A DNA stretch of 64,000 nt from Promerops cafer (Eukaryota > Chordata > Aves > Passeriformes > Nectariniidae). Every line of letters starts with the position of its first letter. Position 1 is the stretch's first letter. The DNA lies in the NCBI GenBank assembly GCA_013398275.1, contig VZSE01013367.1, positions 560,200-624,199 of the forward strand. Direction: 5' to 3'. Positions 1 to 9,330 of this stretch are shown one piece after another. Below the pieces are notes generated by a model that had not been told where the DNA came from, searched no databases, and saw nothing but the letters and a program-made list of their open reading frames with translations. Made by a program: the position numbers and the translations under genes.

Positions 1-239
1 CCTTTTTCAGAGTGTGCCAGCAGCGGCGATACGCCTCCTCGAAGTCAAAGATGAGCTCGCTCAGTGTGCGGAAGACGGGTGCTTTGTACATAAGTTCCTC
101 ACGTCGGCTGATGCCCAGTGCCCCATAGCGGCCGCCGAAGTTCACCCCCAGCACGATGTGTCGGAAGTAGTTCCCTGAGAAGTGGGTTTTGAAGCTGATG
201 GGGAAACGGTCCAGTGTGGTCATGTTGTTGGTGAGGTAA
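1..239 (-). CDS. VASH1: VASH1 coding exon 5 (catalytic His and Ser), cut by window edge
   Basis: The exon opens with T completing the split Ile codon, then encodes YLTNNMTTLDRFPISFKTHF and continues through FRHIVLGVNFGGRYGALGIS, MYKAPVFRTLSELIFDFEEA and CWHTLKK at position 2. It contains the catalytic His (in FRHIV) and Ser (in GISRREE). The acceptor is ctgctgtcag|T at 240/241. The final base in the window is a G after AAG. Whether it opens a Val codon or an intron donor cannot be decided here. Confidence 0.96.
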
Positions 240-3200
240 CTGACAGCAGCCATTATTCAGGAAATAACCAGTGATAACAGTTTCCTGACAAGACACATCC
301 TACCTGCTCCAAACCCTCCCAGCCTGCTTAGCAGATTCCCCATTGATTCAGGCATCACATAGACAGGATCTGTTCTCCAGGTCAAGAGCCCAGCTCATTG
401 CAGGCTGCCCGACTTTCATCTGGGTTATGGGGAAAACAGACTTGGCCTCTTCAAGGAGACAGTAAACAAAGAGAAGTTAATTTTGATGCAGTTCTGTGGT
501 GCAGAAGTTGTAATGCTAGCACCTTAAGTGTACTGTATTCCATAGCTCCCAAACTGTTAACACTGCAGCATTATTCCTCAGTTTGTTTTAATCTGTTTCA
601 CTAGCTACTGTCTCATGCACATCCAGGATAAAAACTCACCACCCTCCACTTTTGAACCATTCACTCACCATCTCTGCCCCTCCAGGTGCATGAAGAACCT
701 ATAGCCCAAGAACCACAAACTAAACCTGGAAGATAGCTAGGAAAGATGTGTACTTAAAGATAACATACATCTAGAACTAATAAAAGTATTGCCTAAGCTA
801 GTGGCTGACATACACCATAATTAGAAGTTGGGGAGGATCCATAAGTTATTTTAATGCAGAACACATGTGGGCACTAAGGGAACGATACTATCCACAAAGG
901 ATTTCCTGACCTAACTCTAGCTAGTGTTTTTGCTCCTCTTTAGATGCTCTTTTATCTTTTACAATCTTACATGGCTGACCAGAGCAGCACCACCCTTCTT
1001 GGTGAAGGAGGAGCAACTCCAAAGGACTAGTTCTGATACTTTAGAGAATTGCTTAGATTTGGATTTCATTTGTGGGAGAACTGGGGAGGAAAAAAAGAGG
1101 AATGTGGGGCTTGGTGACAATATTATCACCACCCTTAAAGCATCACAAGCAAGAGAGCAGAGGCAAAAACACAAGGATGGGCAGACATGCACAGCTCCAA
1201 GAGGAAAGGATACATTCCCAGGATCACAGCTTCCAGGCATTTTATTGGCAGGGCCTCTTTGGTCATTTCTTTGGCCAGGTCCATCAGCCTGCAGAGTGGG
1301 ACAAGGGAAAGATGAGGACAGTTAGAGGGGTTGTTTTATGCAATGTGGCCAGTTCAGCCCTTTTGCACTATATTTGTAAGGTAGGTTTCCAGGAGAGAGG
1401 GTGGCCCACAGAGGATAGGGAACAGAACAAAGTATCTTCTTTAAGAAGATACTAAATCCAAACCAGGTCTCTGCCACATGCTGTTGTTGCTTCCAAGGAA
1501 TTCACTTCAGTGGGTTGCAGCAAAACTGCTTAGTGGCCAGCCTGGGTTCTCAGGGAGACCACAGCACCAATGTGTCCACAAGTAAAACCCTCAAAGGACC
1601 AAGAGCCAGCAGTGTTTGCCACACACGTCTCAAGGACAATAAAGCCTTCTTTGGCATTAACCTGAGTCTCTGTTCAGTGACTACCATGGAGGAGACATTG
1701 GACTGATTACAAAACAAGGCATTTAGGCTCACATAAATCTATGGACTAGACCAATACTAAGAAGCCAGTCTTGGGAGATTCTCCATGCTCTTCAAAGAGA
1801 GTCAATGAACATCAGGTGCTTATTGCCAGGAACTTCTGGGGCATAGCAGTTCCCAAAATCTGCAGTGAGGAGAATACCCTTTCTTGTTCAAAGTATGAGT
1901 CACCAAAAGCTTAGTGAGCCTAGATTCTGCAGAGGCACTCACAGGAGCTATGAAGTCAGACCTGTAAAGATACTTGGCTTTCACAAAGCTTTTGTAGAGC
2001 AGGACCTAATTTCAGAATCCCTCAGAAGTTCATATAGTTACATTCCAATTAGAAGCAGGCAGAATATGCACATTTTTGCAACACATTATATCTTTGGTTT
2101 ACTGGATTTACTGATTCATGACAAAAAAACCTCTACTCTCTTTCTTGAAGAATACCGGACACAGCTCTGCCCAGCTATGCCCCAGGCAACAGACAATAAA
2201 GTCACCCAAAGCAGGATGCAGCTGCAGTACTGAAAGCCCCGAGTGCCACTAGACCTTGGGCAGGGGATGGGGAAAAAGCAGTGTGTATAGCAGGGCTCCA
2301 ACAACAAAGAAAGCATTAAATGCTGTAGAGGCTGCCAGCACTTACCCAGTCAGAGGTCTGCTCTTCTTAATCTCAAAGAATTGTGTCCCAGTGTGATTGT
2401 ACCTGGAAGCAAGAAGTTAAGGGCTTGGCAGGTTGGAAAGTAGAGTTTGAAGAAAACTTGTCTGAAGGACTTTCATGTTATTTACTAGTCTCACAGCAAA
2501 GCCGTGATCCCACAAATGTAGTAGCAACACAAGAAAATCCCTACCTCCCTTTCCTGCATTTCTCCCATTTATAATTCCTCTTAATTTCCACTGTATTTCC
2601 TTGTCAATTCTTTTCTTCCTCATGCCCATACACGGATTTCCACTCCAATTCCCAAAGGTTCATGCTGACAGCACATGCTCTGCTCAGCTTTCCAGTTACC
2701 AGGGCAGAATAGTTTGATAAGTCTCTTCCTGCTCCAATGTGCACATAATACATGAAGCAATGAAACATTCATGGTACCTTATTCTAAGATTGGGATCCAA
2801 TCCAGAGCACCACCACCCTGGATGGGTGAAAGATGCCAAAAGGTGGGCCTTCTTACCTTGAATCAAGGCTGAAGCCAGAGCTAGATCTGTAGCTCATCAG
2901 TGAGATTAGACTGTGTTTGCATGGCATATACCTGCTCTCCAGCACAACAGGAATGGAGAAATCTCATTCCCAGAACACAGCCACACAGGCAGCTCTGCAT
3001 ATAAAGGGGCAACATACCACAGATGCACAAAAGCAGGGTGGCTGAGTGTTGTTTAGACAGAGAAGAGTGATTGAGTAGGATGACCTGAGAAGGTTTGTCC
3101 ATCACCACAACTCACCCACACCTTAACAATGAGGTGATGCAATTTGTAGTACATCTGACACCTGGCTGTCAGGATCTCAGATATGTGTGTTTTTAATGAA

Positions 3201-6200
3201 ATACCACTGTAAAGCCACTGACCTAGAAGAGTGGGTAGTGGGGAAAGGCCTTTGACAATATGCCCATTTGTTACATGCAGCGAACTGAACCAGAAGGTAA
3301 CTTGGGCAAAAAAAAGAAAAGAAGCAGAGCAGTAAAAAAAACATTATTCCAAGTGCAGCTTCCTGTTTTCAGGGAACAAGTTTCAGTTCTCCTCCAGCTA
3401 CAACAGAAGGAGCTTTTTTGTTTGTCACAGGGAAAGAAAGTCCTCTTGCTCTTTCTTCCTGGGTTATCATACCAGTGAGTAAGGTAACAGCAAAGGATAC
3501 TGAAGCTCCCTGATGTAGCGCTGTACGGCTTCCAGGCGCTCAGGGATGGGGGTGGACGGCTGGAACACAGGCACACTTGGTATGGGAATCTGAAATGAGG
3601 AGCAGAACATAAATCACTACTTCCAAACCTCTCCAGCTTCTTGCTGAACTCAGTGGCACATAGCAATAGGAGCATGTTCCCCTGAAATCAGACCCTTTTT
3701 GCTGCCCAAAGTGACCACACCAGAAACATTCCTCTATTTCCACAGTGGAAATTGGGAAGGGATTCAGAATGAGGCATCACCACAGAGCTGCAAGACAAAC
3801 TATGTGAAAAGGTCCTGCATTTATGCAGTGTTACATTGGATGAAATAGAATTAACTGACAAGGCAAGATACAAGACAGGAAAGCTATCATCTGAGGGAGC
3901 ATGGCCTCATTTGAGTATTGAAACTGAAAGGCGTGAAACAAAAATAAAAGAGGCAAAAATGGACAATGACTTTTCCAGTATCACCAGAGGGTGGAACAGC
4001 CCTGCAAGCAAGGGTAAAAAGGTCCTTCACCGTGTCCTGGCATTTCAGATGAGTTGGCACTGTCTAGGACACAGGCGTGACAGCATGACTCCCTGCCCTG
4101 CAGTGTCTGGTGTTTTGAATTACATGGTCAGAGAATGACTTCTGGATGTTCACCTTTCATACTGCTGTCCCATTCTGAGGCCTCAGCCTTATGGGTCCAG
4201 TCAGATTTTCCTCACCATTTTCACCATTTGTTCCACAGGGGAGAAATGTAGTCTTGTCAGCAGCTGAGAAAATGTGTTTAAGGAAAGAGAGGGGACCTGT
4301 CCACAGGACAAATAAAAAGGAGAAGACACAAGTTTGGGATGACTGATAGGCTTGGAGAAACAGCTGAATGTTTTCTCTCTGAAGGATAGCTCATGCCTTG
4401 CATGCACCTTGCTAATATCAGACTGCATCTTTTCTCAGCTGTTTGGCTTTTAACATTTCAGTTCCTCCTCAGACTTCCCCCAGAGCTGGCCTATCCACAG
4501 CTATGAAAGAGTGAGTCAGAGCCAGTTCTTCCTTTGAGCCTTCCACTCTGCTGTGCACAAATGCCTCTGCTAGACATGGTTTCATAGCCAGTGGTAGTGC
4601 TTAGTGCACCCTTCACGTGTATTTCTGTGGCCACTCATTTCCACCTCCTTCTTCTGTCCTGTGTTGGTACAAGTGACTGGTGAACCAGGTCAGGCACCTG
4701 GGCCAGACAGCTGAGCCAGCAAGCATTTTAGTTTTCAGCCAGATCAGTTCCCTGTCCTGGCTTGCCACACTTGTGCTCCCCCACAGTACAAGGGCCAGAG
4801 ACGGCTTAACCTTGGGATAGGCTGGCGCTGCCTCTCGCACCAAGCAGAGGCACCGGCTGCCTCACTCGCAGGGGGCAGCACGGGCACGGTGGGAGCAGAT
4901 GTGAAACTGGGTTTGTTCAGCTGCAGCAGGAGCAGGGAAGGCTCCAGAGAGTGGCACAGGAATAGAGCCATCTCTGGAAGTGCACAAGCTGAGTCAGTTT
5001 GGATGCTGTGAGCTGACACACTGAGTCATAGGAAATAATTTCCAGGCAGAAACAACGAAAGAGGTAACAATCAGGGCAAGCTGACTATTTAACTTTGTTT
5101 CATTTCTTCAGCATGGAGACTTTCATGCTTTTGAGTGGAGACAGACAGATTAAGTGCATGTTGACAGCACAGACTAATGATTTTCTGGGTAGTTCCTCCT
5201 CTCTTTACTAGTACAGACCCCCAGATCTCCTTTTCCTCAAAGAACTGTGCAACACTGAGACAACATAATGGCAATCAGTTCAGCAGGGGACTAGTTAATG
5301 TGGAAGAGCCTCCTGCACCTCAAGTAATTAAACTGATGAAAGTACACTGTGCTCTCTCTCAGATCTGGGCCTGCAGCCCAGACTGGGCTACAGTTTCTTT
5401 TTGCATCAGGTCTATAGCATTTTAATAGGGCAGTAGAAGCAGAAGGAGAAGAATAAGGTCTCCATCTCTCAATTCCACACTGACAAGATGAGAGATCCTT
5501 ACACTTTTTTCTTCCCCAGCATCATCCACTGCACATCTCAGAAGAGCAACAGATATTACATAGTTTTCACAGTCCTTCAGAAAGCAGAGAAGGATTTATT
5601 TATAACAGAAAAGATAGGAAATCAGATCTATTTTGACTTCCCTTTAGCTATTGTGAAAGCTGAAGAGAGCCCAGATTTCCCAAAGCATATGACCTCCGCC
5701 AGGCTTAGCAGACCAAATGAACACACCCTTGAGCCCTCATCACTTGTGTGGAGTAGCTGCATCACCCCACTCGTAGATTCATGCACCCTGGCAGGCTGTC
5801 TACATGCACGGGATTGGGATTCTGCTTTTAGAAAGGGGATCCTGAGAACAACCAAGATTTTCATATACTCAGTGGGCCATGCTGTATGAGAGGAAAGGCG
5901 GATGGGAGGGAGGCACAGGCAAAGCTCCACCCTTGTCGGTATCACAGAGGTGTTGCTAGTTTAGCAACAGTTTCTTTTATGGTACCTATGTGTATCCAAG
6001 CACCTCCCTACTCTTCCTTCTGCAAATAACACAGGAGCAATATCAGCCTTCATTGAGAGCCTGACTGAAAAAAAGAGATTGTTTTTTCTGGCTCTCTCAG
6101 TCTGAATCCATTAGATGCAACTCTTCCTGTCTTTGCCCTCATAACCATCTCATTTAAAATCCATAATTTCTTTATGAGCCAAGCACACATCACTTTGTAC

Positions 6201-8692
6201 TTCCAGCATGGACCCATTTGATGGTTCCAGCAGCTTGAAGCAAGGCAATACCCCACCCTGTTGCTGGAAAGAATACAACCTGCAGGAGAGTAGCACTCTC
6301 AAGCCTGCTCTCTTGATGCCCACTCGCCCCAAGTCTACTGGAAGGAAATGGAGACTAGAGGTGCTCTCTGAGCTCTCAGACTCCAGTGAGAGACACAGCC
6401 CCTGAAGCTGATCTGTAAACGTGTCTAATCACAGCCTCCTCCAGTCATCATTTTATAGTATTTTAGTTTATTAACAGCTTTTTTGAGAGTTATTTCCCCC
6501 AACACCCAATGCTGGCTATGATCCATGGCCAAAATTTTGCAGTAGGCAAGTCACTGTCCCATTCCCAACACCTAAAAAGGACTATTCACCCTCCAGCACA
6601 TGGAGAGAACCTGGCTTTTCAAAGGACCTAGCCTTGCAGAGTACACTTACTTCCCTGATTCTCATCTGTTGCACCAGCCTTTCAAAGAAACTTGATGGCA
6701 CAGAGACAACTGGCAATAAGCAGCCCTCAAAGAAAAAAATACATCCCTACGGGGAGAAGGAGCTAGAAAACAGAGCTCACCCATCCTTGTGTTTTCCTAA
6801 ATTCCAGTATCCTCCCAGCTATATGCCAAGTGAGCTTGGGAATGGCATCTCAGATGGCAGAGTGCTGAATACAGTTTATAGATCCATTTCCCAGGGGTGC
6901 TAGCAGATGCAAAACCCCCCTCAACAACCCTCAAAACAGAACAGCCCAATTTCACCTCTTGTTGAAAGAGCTCAGACCACTTGTGTCCCCTAACTGTAAC
7001 CCTCTTGCATGAAGACTATAAAGTGAGAACAGTGGAAGTTCTTCACATAAGACCAAAACAAGGGACTGAACACTGTATTTCCCCCACCGTCATTCACTGG
7101 AGTCTTGTTTATCAGCTTCTTTCTCCCATACCCCTCACCTTTTTTGGCCAAATCAGTCCTTATGGTTAGGAAGTTAGGTAGTGTGTGTTCTGACTGATCT
7201 GAAACATGTTTTCAGCCTTCACCTAGGCTCAGGGCAAAGTCAGAGGAAAGGAAGGAACTCTGAAAAGGAAGGAACTCTGAAAAGGAAGGAAAAGTATAAT
7301 GGAGTTATAATAGGGACTTTAATCAAGACTCAGGATTTGTTCCAGCTGCTGCCACTGATGCCCATGACTCTTTACTGCACAAAGGATGTTGCATCACATG
7401 CTTCTCCAGAATTCCTCATGGAAAGCAGTATGGATTGTCTGTGCATGCATATAATAGCATGTTCTTCCATACTTCAAATTACCTTCCCAAGGAGGTAAGT
7501 CCTTCTAAAAAAGCCTGAGATGAAAAAGCTTCATCTTTTTGTATCTGAATTTCCCCTATTAGAGTGATGGGAATACTATTATAACCCGCCAGTGGAGTGA
7601 CACACCAAATGTTTGCAGTGTCTTTTGTTCAGAGTGTGCCAAAAGGGAGAGATTTTTCTCCAGCTGAGATGCAATACAGATAGCAACAATCACAAGAATT
7701 CACATTCAAATGTTTCAGTGTGGTACAAGGCTCAGTGAAACGGTCCGTGGTTCCTCTTTTCGTAGAGTTCTCTGCAACAAGGCCAAGATCGTGCTTGGAA
7801 ATCACACTTGACCCTACACCAGCAATAAGCTCTGCAAGCATTTTCTAACTCCTCTTAAAACGCTTGGCATCAAGTCTTTTTTGACAGACACAGTTCTGTT
7901 CCAGAATGCCTTTTGGTGTAGGAGACTGTAGCCAAATCGATTTTCTTCAGGTTCAAAGTCTCACCTCCGCCTGTCTCAATCCCCCACCTCTGGTATTTGG
8001 GCTCTTCTAAATTTAACTCTCCTCATCTTTTCATCATTAATCCAGTCTTTCTCTGGCATTGCCCATTCCCCCCCTCTCGCCCTCCAGGCTGCTCACACAT
8101 TAGCTACCTGAAGTCCGTTTTCCAGCAAGGCCGCAGAAGAACAGGGTGCTGCTGGCGCACCAGACAGGGCAGAGCCCCGCCGATACCCTCTCGCACTCCG
8201 AGTTAGAGCGCGCCTTTGCTTCCAGCAAGAGCAGTCCCGGGGCCCGTTTTTCCGAGGGATCGCTCCCGAGCCGGGGAGACCGGCCTCCTAAGGGGACAGG
8301 CGACCGCCTTCTCCCAGCGGGATGCCGCCGTTTCCCCCTTCCCTTCGTCCGCCCTGTGGGGGACGGTCCGCCCCGGGTGCTTCCGCTGGGACCCCGTGCC
8401 GCACCAGCCCCGGGGTGGGGGGAGGTCTCACCTTGGGCAGGTCGGCGGCACCCCGGATCCTCTGCGCCACCCGGTCCCCCTCGGGGTGGATCCTGCCCAC
8501 ATGCCGCCACATCCGCTCCCAGGTGGGCTCATCCACGGGCAGCCCGCCGCGGTTGACGAAGAAGGGGACGCCGCCGTCGCGAAGATCCTCCTCGCCCTCC
8601 TCCTCCTGCTGCTCCTCGTCCCGCGGTGCCGCCGCCTCGCCGGACGGGGGCTGCCTGGCCGCCGCGGCCCCGTCGCCCCCCGGCATCGGCAT
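1..8692 (-). CDS. VASH1: VASH1 gene, 5' part (five coding exons, C-terminus off-window)
   Basis: The spliced exons 8692-8432, 3589-3501, 2402-2346, 1288-1214 and 239-<1 give an open frame of about 240 residues. Vasohibin-1, in complex with the small partner SVBP, is a cytosolic and secreted tubulin carboxypeptidase that removes the C-terminal tyrosine of alpha-tubulin. It was first described as an endothelial angiogenesis inhibitor. Seen here: an acidic N-terminus, the conserved segment GGVPFFVNRGGLPVDE, and the transglutaminase-like catalytic residues Cys153 (IKCLEAVILG), His188 (FRHIVLGVNF) and Ser205 (LGISRREEL), numbered from the ATG at 8692. Their spacing (35 and 17 residues) equals that of human Cys169, His204 and Ser221. 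Exon 1 and the GVNFGGRYGALG stretch fit VASH1 better than VASH2. Introns 2 and 4 look U12-type. The C-terminal exons with the rest of the core and the basic tail are missing because the window ends. Confidence 0.96.
240..1213 (-). other. VASH1: VASH1 intron 4, candidate U12-type (minor spliceosome) intron
   Basis: The donor at 1213-1205 reads GTATCCTTT, the same nine bases as intron 2 and an exact U12-type 5' site. The branch candidate at 263-255 reads TTCCTGAAT (7 of 9 to the consensus), with its A residues 17-18 bases from the acceptor. The intron interrupts an Ile codon in phase 2. I see no repeats or genes inside it. Confidence 0.8.
1214..1288 (-). CDS. VASH1: VASH1 coding exon 4 (catalytic cysteine)
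   Basis: A 75-base exon encoding LMDLAKEMTKEALPIKCLEA and then VILG plus a split Ile codon. It carries the nucleophile Cys of the vasohibin peptidase in the IKCLEAVILG motif. The acceptor is cccactctgcag|G with a good pyrimidine tract. The exon ends at GGAAT|gtatccttt, a U12-type donor in phase 2. Confidence 0.96.
1289..2345 (-). other. VASH1: VASH1 intron 3 (U2-type)
   Basis: The donor gtaagtg and acceptor cttgtcccactctgcag are ordinary U2-type signals. The intron contains a near-perfect hairpin at 1431-1453. Otherwise it is unremarkable. Confidence 0.9.
1431..1453. repeat. Inverted repeat, 11-base arms
   Basis: AGTATCTTCTT, one T, then AAGAAGATACT: perfect arms around a single central base, inside VASH1 intron 3. 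Confidence 0.95.
2346..2402 (-). CDS. VASH1: VASH1 coding exon 3
   Basis: A 57-base exon encoding YNHTGTQFFEIKKSRPLTG with split codons at both ends (starts in phase 2, ends in phase 1 before gtaagtg). It matches the conserved YNHTGTQFFEI segment of vasohibins. The acceptor is cttccag|G and lacks a long pyrimidine tract, as expected if the preceding intron is U12-type. The exon is too short to stand out as an ORF and was placed by homology and frame. Confidence 0.95.
2403..3500 (-). other. VASH1: VASH1 intron 2, candidate U12-type (minor spliceosome) intron
   Basis: The donor at 3500-3492 reads GTATCCTTT, an exact match to the U12-type 5' splice site consensus, with C at +5 where a U2 intron has G. 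Near the 3' end, 2424-2416 reads GCCCTTAAC, close to the U12 branch-site consensus TTCCTTAAC. Its branch A is about 15 bases from the acceptor, inside the short distance typical of this class. No other feature is seen in the intron. Confidence 0.85.
3501..3589 (-). CDS. VASH1: VASH1 coding exon 2
   Basis: An 89-base exon encoding IPIPSVPVFQPSTPIPERLE and then AVQRYIRELQ, the proline-rich linker and first helix leading into the catalytic core. The acceptor is tcatttcag|ATTCCC. The exon ends at CA|gtatccttt, and the last codon (Gln) is completed by the first G of exon 3. The donor matches the U12-type consensus, not the U2 one. Confidence 0.96.
3590..8431 (-). other. VASH1: VASH1 intron 1 (4.8 kb)
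   Basis: Donor gtgaga and acceptor tcatttcag. It is the longest intron in the visible part of the gene. It holds a small 17-base tandem repeat (7247-7294), and its first 300 bases (8125-8431) belong to the CpG island. I see no recognisable coding exon or young transposon in it. Confidence 0.9.
7247..7294. repeat. 17-base tandem repeat, 2.8 copies
   Basis: The unit AAAGGAAGGAACTCTGA is repeated at 7247-7263 and 7264-7280, followed by a partial third copy. It lies in VASH1 intron 1. Confidence 0.9.
8432..8692 (-). CDS. VASH1: VASH1 coding exon 1
   Basis: The exon encodes 87 residues: an Ala/Pro/Gly-rich start, an acidic run (DEEQQEEEGEEDLRDGG), then PFFVNRGGLPVDEPTWERMW and a helix ending AADLPK. 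This is the conserved VASH1 N-terminal region and includes part of the surface that contacts SVBP and tubulin. The donor is AAG|gtgaga (U2-type, phase 0). The start is uncertain. ATG codons lie at 8692 and 8686 (ATGCCGATGCCG), and the second gives MPGG, as in human VASH1. The frame stays open into the N gap two bases upstream, so a longer N-terminus cannot be excluded. With the ATG at 8692 the N-terminus is about 16 residues shorter than human. Confidence 0.96.
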
Positions 8693-8694
8693 CG

Positions 8695-8963
8695 NNNNNN
8701 NNNNNNNNNNNNNNNNNNNNNNNNNNNNNNNNNNNNNNNNNNNNNNNNNNNNNNNNNNNNNNNNNNNNNNNNNNNNNNNNNNNNNNNNNNNNNNNNNNNN
8801 NNNNNNNNNNNNNNNNNNNNNNNNNNNNNNNNNNNNNNNNNNNNNNNNNNNNNNNNNNNNNNNNNNNNNNNNNNNNNNNNNNNNNNNNNNNNNNNNNNNN
8901 NNNNNNNNNNNNNNNNNNNNNNNNNNNNNNNNNNNNNNNNNNNNNNNNNNNNNNNNNNNNNNN
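8695..8963. other. Assembly gap (269 N)
   Basis: A run of undetermined bases starts two bases upstream of the ATG at 8692. It hides the immediate 5' UTR, possibly the transcription start, and any longer N-terminal coding sequence. Gaps at GC-rich first exons are common in avian assemblies. Confidence 1.
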
Positions 8964-9322
8964 AGGGCGATAAGAGAGGCGGCTGCGGCCGGGCGATAAG
9001 GGGCGGGCCCTGGGGGGGCTGGGGCGGGGCCATGAGGCGACTGCTGAAGGGTCGCCGTGAGGGGCGGGGGTCTGCGCTCGGGCCGCGGGGCCGTGAGGGG
9101 CCGCGGTGGGCGGCTCGCCAGGCTCAGGGGCGGCCCCGCAGGCGATAAAGCACTGCTGGGAGCCAGGGGCTGGTATCTGTTTTGACATAGCTTTGAGGAA
9201 CGGAAGAGCTGGGATGAGCTTTCCAGGTAGGAAGTAGTGGGGGGTGGAGAGCGTTATTCGGATGCTCCTGTAGCACACAGCAATGGTGAAGAACGGACTC
9301 TTGTGGAACCGCGCCGCTTATC
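8964..9322 (-). promoter_or_regulatory. VASH1 proximal promoter with GC boxes and GATA motifs
   Basis: Three GGGGCGGG-type GC boxes (Sp/KLF sites) lie at 9000-9007, 9021-9029 and 9061-9069. GATAAG motifs occur at 8969-8974 and 8995-9000, GATAAA at 9144-9149 and the reverse complement CTTATC at 9317-9322. The first three share the context GGCGATAA. No clear TATA box is seen. The motifs are seen directly; their use as regulatory sites is inferred from position. Confidence 0.55.
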
Positions 9323-9330
9323 TAGGAGTG

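Larger units (their letters stand above)
8125..9160. promoter_or_regulatory. CpG island over VASH1 exon 1 and promoter
   Basis: A GC-rich, CpG-dense block covers the start of intron 1, exon 1, the assembly gap and about 200 bases upstream. The surrounding sequence is AT-rich, so the edges are sharp. This is the usual promoter architecture of a widely expressed vertebrate gene. The transcription start is probably in the gap or at 8964-9150. Confidence 0.85.

Noticed and set aside
924..1455. Overlapping plus-strand open frames of about 130 residues
   Set aside because: They lie over VASH1 exon 4 and intron 4 on the opposite strand and have no recognisable protein pattern.
1..8692. Vasohibin-2 (VASH2) as the identity of the gene
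   Set aside because: The N-terminal EEDLRDGGVPFFVNRGG segment and the GVNFGGRYGALG stretch fit VASH1. VASH2 differs in these parts.
8216..9148. Long open frame across the VASH1 CpG island and the N gap, plus strand
   Set aside because: It is open only because a third of it is N and the rest is GC-rich. The minus strand carries the real VASH1 exon 1.
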